Below, piece after piece: positions 7,359 through 12,168 of a DNA stretch of 12,393 nt (position 1 is the stretch's first letter; every line of letters starts with the position of its first letter). A program made the position numbers and the translations under genes. The notes under the pieces were generated by a model. That model was given only the letters and a program-made list of their open reading frames with translations, did not search any database and was not told the origin of the DNA. Source of the DNA: Smithella sp. (GTDB lineage Bacteria > Desulfobacterota > Syntrophia > Syntrophales > Smithellaceae); NCBI GenBank assembly GCA_012797505.1, contig JAAZOZ010000059.1, positions 1 through 12,393 of the forward strand, in the 5' to 3' direction.

Positions 7359-8156
7359 ATGAAAGAGAAACTGTTTTCAACTTTTGATATCAAAGAAATT
7401 ATTTCCGACAGCGGCGTCATACGTTTGCGCGATTCCGAAAAAGACGTTATCGGCGAGATTTCGCTCAAGATTTTTATCAACGGGACGGAATATGCTTCGC
7501 TGTTGTGTCTGAATCAACTCACGGAAGAACTGGCGCTGGGCTTCCTCCACAGCGAAGGCGTGATTGATTCCATCGGCGATGTTGCCTCTATTTCCTCTAA
7601 CGAGCGTCTGTTTGCCGTGATGATCAATCTTGCGGAAGGCAAATCCGTGGAGAAGTGCGAGAGTCTGCGCAGTGTCACCTCCGGCTGCGGTAAATGCTTC
7701 ACCTACATCAATCCGCTCAAGCATGATAAGTTTGCCACCCTGTCCGGTGAAAATAAATTCTTGTTAAGCAACATCATACAGTCCATGAAGGACTTCGAGC
7801 GTCGTTCCGAAATATATAAAACCGTCGGCGGGGTCCACAGCGTCTTGTTCCAGCATGACGAGTATTCCGTATTCAACGAAGACATCGGACGGCACAACTG
7901 CTTCGACAAAATCAACGGCATACTGGTGAAAGAAAAAAAGATGCATCTTGTCGGGGAAGGCTTACTGTTTGTCAGCGGCAGGGTGTCTTCGGAAATCATC
8001 ACCAAGGTCATCCGCATGGGCGTGCCGGTGCTCGTTTCGAGGGCCACGCCGACATCCGCGGCGGTGAATCTGGCCCGGGAATACAATGTCACGCTGCTGG
8101 GTTACGTAAGAAAAGATTCCGGATTTGTCTATTCGGGACAGGAGCGTCTCATCTAA
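7359..8156 (+). CDS. fdhD: Formate dehydrogenase accessory sulfurtransferase FdhD
   Basis: FdhD carries sulfur from a cysteine desulfurase to the molybdenum/tungsten bis-MGD cofactor of formate dehydrogenase. The 265 residues show the family motifs: the persulfide-carrying CxxC at C110-C113 (SGCGKCF), GGVHSVLF near 157-164, EDIGRHNCFDK near 174-184, SGRVSSEII near 206-214 and SRATPTSAAV near 227-236. The start has no good ribosome binding site; a perfect inverted repeat (ATGTT-AAA-AACAT, 7348-7360) covers it. The position two genes after nifS fits the known NifS/IscS-to-FdhD sulfur relay. No formate dehydrogenase subunit gene is in the window, so the client enzyme must be encoded elsewhere. 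Confidence 0.94.
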   Translation: MKEKLFSTFDIKEIISDSGVIRLRDSEKDVIGEISLKIFINGTEYASLLCLNQLTEELALGFLHSEGVIDSIGDVASISSNERLFAVMINLAEGKSVEKCESLRSVTSGCGKCFTYINPLKHDKFATLSGENKFLLSNIIQSMKDFERRSEIYKTVGGVHSVLFQHDEYSVFNEDIGRHNCFDKINGILVKEKKMHLVGEGLLFVSGRVSSEIITKVIRMGVPVLVSRATPTSAAVNLAREYNVTLLGYVRKDSGFVYSGQERLI

Positions 8157-8165
8157 GGGAAAAAC

Positions 8166-8612
8166 ATGAAAACAATAAAGGGAAAAATTCTAGCGGTGAA
8201 TCGTTCGCACAAGAAAGGCGAAAAGAAAAGCAATATCGATTGCGGCTTGTTTCTGGAAAACCTCGGATTGGAAAACGACGCCCATGCCGAGCCCGGCATC
8301 CGGCAGGTGAGTCTTTTGGCCAGGGAAAGCATTGAGAAAATCAGAGACAAAGGCCTTGATGTGCAATACGGTGATTTCGCCGAAAATCTGACGACGCAAG
8401 GCATTGATCTGCCGTCGCTGCCCGTCGGCGCCAAACTGAAAGTGGGCGAAAAGGTATTGCTGGAGGTTTCGCAGATCGGCAAGATCTGCCACAACCGCTG
8501 CAATATCTTTTATACCGTCGGCGATTGCGTCATGCCCCGCGAAGGAATATTTGCCAAGGTCATCACGGGAGGCGAAATAAAGATCTTGGATGAGATCACC
8601 GTCATCGATTGA
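8166..8612 (+). CDS. MOSC-domain protein, probable molybdenum cofactor-related sulfur carrier
   Basis: This 148-residue single-domain protein fits the MOSC (MOCO sulfurase C-terminal) family, whose members bind or sulfurate molybdenum cofactor. Visible features are an N-terminal GKILAVNRS strand, DAHAEPGIRQVSLLA near 38-52, the conserved YGDFAENLTTQGIDL near 68-82, and a cysteine-rich C-terminal segment with C108, C112 and C121 (GKICHNRC, GDCVMPREGIFAKV). One of these cysteines is probably the sulfur-carrying residue by analogy with the family. It follows fdhD by 9 bases, supporting a shared job in cofactor sulfuration, but its exact acceptor is unknown. It is the last gene of the plus-strand run. 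Confidence 0.88.
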   Translation: MKTIKGKILAVNRSHKKGEKKSNIDCGLFLENLGLENDAHAEPGIRQVSLLARESIEKIRDKGLDVQYGDFAENLTTQGIDLPSLPVGAKLKVGEKVLLEVSQIGKICHNRCNIFYTVGDCVMPREGIFAKVITGGEIKILDEITVID

Positions 8613-8770
8613 AAAAGGGGTCAAACGGCGTCGGTTGAATATAATGCTTCCGCGATTTTTTCCTCCATCGACGCAAGGTTGAATTTTACATTTCGGGAAG
8701 TGGTTTCCCACGACCGACATGGCGGCCGCGCCCTACGGTACGCCGATGAAATATTCCGGAGCAATCAACC
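8613..8770. other. Convergent intergenic sequence without a recognised gene
   Basis: This lies between the ends of the MOSC gene and of the minus-strand stress operon. It holds a short inverted repeat, GGGAA (8695-8699) with TTCCC (8705-8709), and GCGTCG/CGACGC complementarity near 8628 and 8669, but no clear terminator for the plus-strand operon. A 27-codon reading frame at 8719-8802 has no ribosome binding site and runs into the adjacent repeat, so it is not called as a gene. Confidence 0.4.
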
Positions 8771-8865
8771 ACCTCGCAGCAAGCTGTCGAGGCATGAAAT
8801 GAACATCATTATATCGCAGCAAGCTGCGGAGAATGAACGCTCGTCCCGCTTAAGCGGGATTCAAC
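8771..8865 (+). repeat. Composite palindromic repeat, copy 1
   Basis: Two hairpins share the 12-base core CGCAGCAAGCTG. The first is 8772-8792 (CCTCG...CGAGG with one bulge); the second is 8815-8828 (CGCAGC-AA-GCTGCG). Similar tails follow them (ATGAAATGAAC at 8794-8804, GAATGAAC at 8831-8838). A further perfect 16-base palindrome, TCCCGCTTAAGCGGGA, lies at 8844-8859, and the unit ends in GATTCAAC (8858-8865). The same layout of hairpin, spacer, hairpin, GAATG.AAC and GATTCAAC occurs on the other strand at 12077-12168. This points to a dispersed REP-like element. Position between convergent genes suits an mRNA 3'-end function. Confidence 0.65.
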
Positions 8866-8880
8866 TGAGACGGTGTGTGT

Positions 8881-8910
8881 GAAACCGGGGGAAAACGCTC
8901 CCCCGGTTTC
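8881..8910. terminator. GC-rich hairpin at the 3' end of the stress operon
   Basis: A perfect 11-bp stem (GAAACCGGGGG at 8881-8891 with CCCCCGGTTTC at 8900-8910) closes an 8-base loop. It begins 11 bases beyond the stop codon of the minus-strand rubrerythrin gene, the usual place for a terminator. Neither strand has a proper T-run after the stem, so it may need Rho or act mainly as a 3' stabiliser, possibly for transcripts from both sides. Confidence 0.55.
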
Positions 8911-8921
8911 GCGGGTATCAT

Positions 8922-9440
8922 TTACTTCAACCTTTCTTCGGAGAGATGCAGGTGGTCCGTCTCGATTTCCACCAGCGCTGCAAAGATCTGTCGAAGTCTG
9001 GGATGATCCGATTCGGAGGCCGCCTTGCGGTAGAAGTCGATGGCCCTTGTTTCCCGGGCGTGGGATTCCTTGAGATTCTCGACATTCGGCGTATAGCAGG
9101 ACTCTTTTCCCGGAGGCACGCTTCCCAGCTTGAGGATTTTTCTCCAGATGGACGCGTGCTCCGCTTCAATCTTGCCCAGTGCCTTGAACAGAATCTTCCC
9201 TTCGGGATCATCGGTTTGATTCGCGGCGCACATGTAAAAGGCTGAATTGCTGATTTCCACCTTGAGCGCGTGTTCGGCTTTGGCCTGATCCTTCACGCTC
9301 AGCGACACATCAAAATTTACGACCGCGTCTTTGGCCTCTACAATATACTCCATGTGCGCGCCGCAGAACGGGCAGTTCGCCGGAGGACTGGCGCCGATAT
9401 ACGCATCGCCGCATATCGTGCATCGGTATAACTTGGCCAT
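8922..9440 (-). CDS. Rubrerythrin with N-terminal rubredoxin-like domain (reverse rubrerythrin type)
   Basis: This is a non-haem diiron protein expected to reduce hydrogen peroxide with electrons passed through its rubredoxin site. With the ATG at 9440 it has 172 residues; an in-frame TTG at 9458 lies upstream of the AGGA that precedes this ATG and is rejected. The N-terminal rubredoxin-like iron site has C7/C10 and C23/C26 (RCTICG, CPFCG). The four-helix ferritin-like domain has E62, an ExxH at E92-H95, E130, and an ExxH at E160-H163. The domain order is opposite to that of the rubrerythrin two genes upstream and matches so-called reverse rubrerythrins of anaerobes. It is the last gene of the minus-strand run, 36 bases after desulfoferrodoxin. 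Confidence 0.9.
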   Translation of the reverse strand: MAKLYRCTICGDAYIGASPPANCPFCGAHMEYIVEAKDAVVNFDVSLSVKDQAKAEHALKVEISNSAFYMCAANQTDDPEGKILFKALGKIEAEHASIWRKILKLGSVPPGKESCYTPNVENLKESHARETRAIDFYRKAASESDHPRLRQIFAALVEIETDHLHLSEERLK

Positions 9441-9476
9441 GTCTTTTCCTTTCGGCAAAAATTTGCCTGCTTTCTC

Positions 9477-9851
9477 TTATGCTTTCCACAGACCGTGCAG
9501 ATTACAGTATTCCCGGGCTGTAATCGTGGCGGCTTCGATGGGGAAAAACGCTTCCGGCGCCTGTCCGGGCGCCAGATACTGACGATAGGCTTTACCGTCC
9601 GCGATGACTTCGATCCATTCGATGTAATGCTTTTCTTCCATCGGGTGAGCCACGCTGCCCACTTTTACCTTGAAGCCGCCCGCCATTTTCTCAATCGCCG
9701 GAACATGCTTTTCCTTTGAGGCGTCAACCGTATTTTCCGTCAAAAGCTTCATGGGCTGATTGCAGCAGACGAGCTCGCCCTTGCCTTCGTGAAGCACTTC
9801 CACGATATGTCCGCACACCTCACATTTAAAGACTTCGTTTCTTTTGGCCAT
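9477..9851 (-). CDS. dfx: Desulfoferrodoxin (superoxide reductase, two-iron type)
   Basis: The enzyme reduces superoxide to hydrogen peroxide without making oxygen, suiting an anaerobe. The 124 residues hold an N-terminal desulforedoxin domain with C10, C13 and the adjacent pair C29-C30, then the superoxide reductase domain with iron ligands H49 (EKHVPAIE), H69 (VAHPMEEKH), H75, C116 and H119 (EYCNLHGLW). The lysine of the EKHVP loop (K48) is present. These numbers match the classic Desulfovibrio protein exactly. A strong AAAGGAGG precedes the ATG. It lies between two rubrerythrins, which can remove the peroxide it forms, and it is probably transcribed with them from the promoter before rubrerythrin. 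Confidence 0.96.
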   Translation of the reverse strand: MAKRNEVFKCEVCGHIVEVLHEGKGELVCCNQPMKLLTENTVDASKEKHVPAIEKMAGGFKVKVGSVAHPMEEKHYIEWIEVIADGKAYRQYLAPGQAPEAFFPIEAATITAREYCNLHGLWKA

Positions 9852-9875
9852 GATGAACCTCCTTTGTTGAAATGA

Positions 9876-10373
9876 TTAATCGACCTTTTTAAACATTTTA
9901 CCTTTGGCGCCGCAGACCGGACAGGTTTCCGGCGCTTCTTTTTCCGCGGTATAGCCGCAGACCGGACAGATATAATAGCTGTAGGATTCTTTTGCGCCGG
10001 CCAGATTGTCCAGCATGCGCTGATAAAGCCCTGCATGAATCTTTTCCACTTCGTTGGCGAAAACAAAAGAGCGCTCCGCCTCCTTGTGGCCTTCCACCTT
10101 GGCCGCTTCGATCATCGCCGGATACATGATTTTGAATTCATGCGTTTCTCCGGCAACCGCTTCCTGAAGGTTTTCTTTTGTGGAGCGGATGCCCTTTAAT
10201 GCCTTCAAATGGGCGTGTGCGTGAATCGTTTCCGCCTCCGCAGCTGCCCGGAATAATCTTGCGGCCTGGGCAAATCCCTCCTGGTCGGCCTTAGCCGCGA
10301 ACGCCAGATATTTTCGGTTCGCCTGTGATTCTCCTGCAAAAGCTTCCTTTAAAGCATCTTCTGTTTTCGACAT
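9876..10373 (-). CDS. rbr: Rubrerythrin
   Basis: This is a diiron peroxidase of anaerobes. The 165 residues have the classic order: a ferritin-like domain (ligands probably E14, E48 with H51, E76, E79, E110 with H113) and then a C-terminal rubredoxin site (C136/C139 and C151/C154, both CPVCG). AGGAGG at 10383-10388 lies nine bases before the ATG. The 112-base gap to the regulator upstream contains an operator-like inverted repeat at 10399-10409, downstream of an AT-rich TATATT, so this gene probably starts a repressible transcript covering rbr, dfx and the second rubrerythrin. Confidence 0.95.
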   Translation of the reverse strand: MSKTEDALKEAFAGESQANRKYLAFAAKADQEGFAQAARLFRAAAEAETIHAHAHLKALKGIRSTKENLQEAVAGETHEFKIMYPAMIEAAKVEGHKEAERSFVFANEVEKIHAGLYQRMLDNLAGAKESYSYYICPVCGYTAEKEAPETCPVCGAKGKMFKKVD

Positions 10374-10398
10374 TCTTCATTTCCTCCTTTCTCAATCC

Positions 10399-10409
10399 GG
10401 AATGATTCC
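10399..10409 (-). promoter_or_regulatory. Probable PerR/Fur-type operator before rbr
   Basis: GGAATGATTCC is a perfect inverted repeat (5-1-5). The minus-strand reading GGAATCATTCC is identical to the core of the site before the regulator gene. It lies just downstream of a possible -10 element (TATATT, minus strand, 10416-10421), where a bound repressor would block transcription. No good -35 hexamer is seen. Confidence 0.6.
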
Positions 10410-10485
10410 TAATAAAATATAAAGGCCTCTCCTCCTTTTTCTTTTACCTTCCGTGTATGTCCTGCGAGACTGCTGGATCAAAAGT

Positions 10486-10920
10486 TCAGTCGGGGCGCTT
10501 CAAACAATCCCGGCAATAGCCGTGAAATTCAATCCGGGTGTCGGTAACGACAAATCCCGATTTTCGGACAATATTTTTTGGATCGAGCGGCGCGGGGACG
10601 TGGTAGTCCATCACTTTTCCGCACCGTTTGCAGATGAGATTCACATGATCGGAGAGATCCACGTCATATCGGTTCTCCAGACGGTCAAATTGCATTTGCC
10701 GGATCAGTCCGCTTTCGGAAAATTCCTTGAGTGTCGCATACACCGTCGACAGGCTGACGCGTCCGGCTTTTTTCCGGGCTTCATGGAAGATGAGGGTCGC
10801 GCCGGGATGCTCGTAGCGATTTTCCACCAGCGCGTCAATAATTGCCAAACGCTGCGGCGTAATCTTGAGCCCGTTGTCTTTTAACTGACCGATCAGGTCT
10901 TCTTTGGTATTCGTTCTCAT
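10486..10920 (-). CDS. perR: Fur-family regulator, PerR-like
   Basis: This is a metal-dependent repressor of 144 residues. The N-terminal winged helix contains LKITPQRLAIIDAL (about 18-31) and the recognition helix SLSTVYATLKE (about 56-66). The structural zinc site is complete: C97/C100 (CKRC) and C136/C139 (CRDC). The regulatory metal site, by comparison with Bacillus PerR from memory, has H38, D86, H92 and D105, while the position of PerR H93 is N94. The neighbours (rubrerythrins, superoxide reductase) favour PerR over Fur or Zur. The ATG has no good ribosome binding site and lies two bases from an operator-like repeat, so autoregulation is likely. No alternative GTG or TTG start is nearby. 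Confidence 0.88.
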   Translation of the reverse strand: MRTNTKEDLIGQLKDNGLKITPQRLAIIDALVENRYEHPGATLIFHEARKKAGRVSLSTVYATLKEFSESGLIRQMQFDRLENRYDVDLSDHVNLICKRCGKVMDYHVPAPLDPKNIVRKSGFVVTDTRIEFHGYCRDCLKRPD

Positions 10921-10922
10921 AT

Positions 10923-10935
10923 TGGAATCATTCCA
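10923..10935. promoter_or_regulatory. Probable autoregulatory operator of perR
   Basis: TGGAATCATTCCA is a perfect 13-base inverted repeat whose central 11 bases equal the site before rbr. It lies between the possible perR promoter and the start codon, overlapping the place of the ribosome binding site, so a bound repressor could block transcript initiation or early elongation. Confidence 0.6.
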
Positions 10936-10944
10936 GTTTGAGAA

Positions 10945-10974
10945 ACCCTACCCTTATCCGGCTGGTCCTGTCAA
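10945..10974 (-). promoter_or_regulatory. Possible sigma-70 promoter of perR
   Basis: On the minus strand TTGACA (10969-10974) is followed after 18 bases by TAGGGT (10945-10950). The -35 matches consensus; the -10 is poor. A start about seven bases on would lie just before the operator at 10923-10935. It falls in the 68-base gap after the second YeeE/YedE gene. Confidence 0.4.
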
Positions 10975-10988
10975 GAGGTTTTTACAAA

Positions 10989-11519
10989 TTACAGACCCTT
11001 TTTCTCGAATACAACAAACAGTCCGATCGTTGCCGCCCAGAATATCGGCACAAGCACCCAGCGGGAAATGCCCAGAGCGCCCGGCAGGCTGATTTTGCCG
11101 AAGTCCTGCCAAGCCATGACAGTGGCTTGAAGAAACGGATACAATTCGGCAAATACCGCCGCGCCGACCAGCATTCCCGCGATGGCAAACAATGCATGTA
11201 CGCGGCCTTCGCCTACGGCTGCAACGGAAGTGCCGGGGCAGAATCCCATAACCGCCCAGCCGATGCCGAAAAGAATCGCGCCAATCACCACGGCGCCCAC
11301 ATTCAACGGTTTGTGGCTGAAGGTGATAATCCCCATATCCGAGAGAATGAATATCCCCACCATGCCGACCAGAATCGAGGAAAGCATGAATTTGAATATT
11401 GTCATGTCTTTTATCAAAAGCGCGCCAATCTGTTTTTCAAAGCGGATGACCCGCCCTTTCTGCAACAGGAATCCGAACACCACACCGGTGATCAACCCCA
11501 GAATCTGATCAATGCTCAT
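10989..11519 (-). CDS. YeeE/YedE family membrane protein, second half-size subunit
   Basis: This is a predicted integral membrane protein of the YeeE/YedE (Sulf_transp) family, relatives of which import thiosulfate or other sulfur species. With the ATG at 11519, preceded by AAGGAGGG, it has 176 residues; a longer reading frame upstream is only the shadow of the partner gene. Hydrophobic segments lie near 6-20, 43-60, 75-93, 109-127 and 153-170. The family cysteine is C94 in MGFCPGTS, and GEGR follows at 103-106. The start overlaps the stop of the preceding gene (ATGA), so the two are translationally coupled. No terminator separates it from perR downstream. The transported substrate cannot be deduced from the sequence. 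Confidence 0.85.
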   Translation of the reverse strand: MSIDQILGLITGVVFGFLLQKGRVIRFEKQIGALLIKDMTIFKFMLSSILVGMVGIFILSDMGIITFSHKPLNVGAVVIGAILFGIGWAVMGFCPGTSVAAVGEGRVHALFAIAGMLVGAAVFAELYPFLQATVMAWQDFGKISLPGALGISRWVLVPIFWAATIGLFVVFEKKGL

Positions 11520-12058
11520 GATGCCCTCCTTCTGTAAACCAGCGCCGCCGTCAGTGCGCCGGCCGCAAAAAACAGCGCCAGCGCCACGAAAGAACTTGCC
11601 GACAGCTGCATCATACCGCTGAGTCCGTGTCCGCTGGGACATCCGTCCGCCAGCCGCGCGCCGATCATTGCCACAATGCCGCCGAGAAACGCGCCCGCTC
11701 CTCTTTTGGTCATCGAGGAGCCGAAGCGTTCCCGCCAGATGGGCGGTACTTTTTCCACCTGAAAACTTTTATCGGTCAGAGAGGAGATCAGCGAGCCCAG
11801 AAAAATTCCGATGATGAGCATGAACTGCCAGTCCACTTTGATTTTTGTGGCGGCGAAATAGGCGTTTTGAGCCACATGCTCCGAAGCGAAAACCTTCTCC
11901 ACAAAACCGGCGACGCGGACAAAAGTGGTGGACGCGCCCAGATAATTGGTTTTGCCCATCAGCTCTGTCGTGGCACACACCGAAGCAATCGCCAGAATGC
12001 CGACCAGCGCTCCGGCAAAGTAAGGATTCCATCCTCCGTCTTTTGTTTTAAGCTTCAT
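11516..12058 (-). CDS. YeeE/YedE family membrane protein, first half-size subunit
   Basis: This is the first member of the coupled membrane pair. With the ATG at 12058 and AGGAGG at 12064-12069 it has 180 residues; an upstream in-frame start at 12130 would read through the repeat and is rejected. Hydrophobic segments lie near 13-31, 77-95, 120-136 and 153-175, with a charged loop between the second and third. The family signature RLADGCPSGHGLSG at about 135-148 holds C140, likely the substrate-contacting cysteine by analogy with the thiosulfate importer TsuA (YeeE). Together with the next gene the total of 356 residues equals one full-length YeeE, so the pair probably forms one transporter. 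Its leader is a palindromic repeat copy. Confidence 0.85.
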   Translation of the reverse strand: MKLKTKDGGWNPYFAGALVGILAIASVCATTELMGKTNYLGASTTFVRVAGFVEKVFASEHVAQNAYFAATKIKVDWQFMLIIGIFLGSLISSLTDKSFQVEKVPPIWRERFGSSMTKRGAGAFLGGIVAMIGARLADGCPSGHGLSGMMQLSASSFVALALFFAAGALTAALVYRRRAS

Positions 12059-12076
12059 CGTTGCCTCCTTTCCTTC

Positions 12077-12168
12077 GTTGAATCTCTTAGGGTTCCATTC
12101 CCCGCCGCTTGCGGCGAATGGCCCATACAAAATAGAAAGCTTTTGATACCCCGCTGCTTGCGGCGGGG
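12077..12168 (-). repeat. Composite palindromic repeat, copy 2
   Basis: Read on the minus strand, a first hairpin (12149-12168, CCCCGC...GCGGGG around a CGCAAGC centre with one mismatch) is followed by a 32-base spacer, a second hairpin (12103-12116, CGCCGC-AA-GCGGCG), the tail GGGGAATGGAAC and finally GATTCAAC (12084 to 12077). The outer bases CATTC and GAATG (12096-12100, 12116-12120) extend the second stem. The order of elements equals that at 8771-8865 on the plus strand. Only seven bases separate it from the AGGAGG of the first YeeE/YedE gene, so it may form part of that gene's leader transcript. Confidence 0.65.

Noticed and set aside
8719..8802. 27-codon frame that begins before repeat copy 1 and runs into it
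   Set aside because: There is no ribosome binding site, its 3' half is the first hairpin of the repeat, and the region lies between convergent genes. It is probably chance coding through a dispersed element.
8771..8865. CRISPR-like array from the repeated CGCAGCAAGCTG core
   Set aside because: Only two units with a short spacer, each internally palindromic, no cas genes, and the same pair recurs elsewhere as a composite repeat.
8679..8882. 67-codon plus-strand frame between the convergent operons
   Set aside because: It translates the palindromes themselves and has no recognisable protein features.
9441..9458. TTG start extending the N-terminal-rubredoxin rubrerythrin by six residues
   Set aside because: The extension contains the AGGA ribosome binding site that serves the ATG at 9440.
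12059..12130. Upstream start extending the first YeeE/YedE protein by 24 residues
   Set aside because: It would translate the repeat and the AGGAGG ribosome binding site; the ATG at 12058 has ideal spacing.
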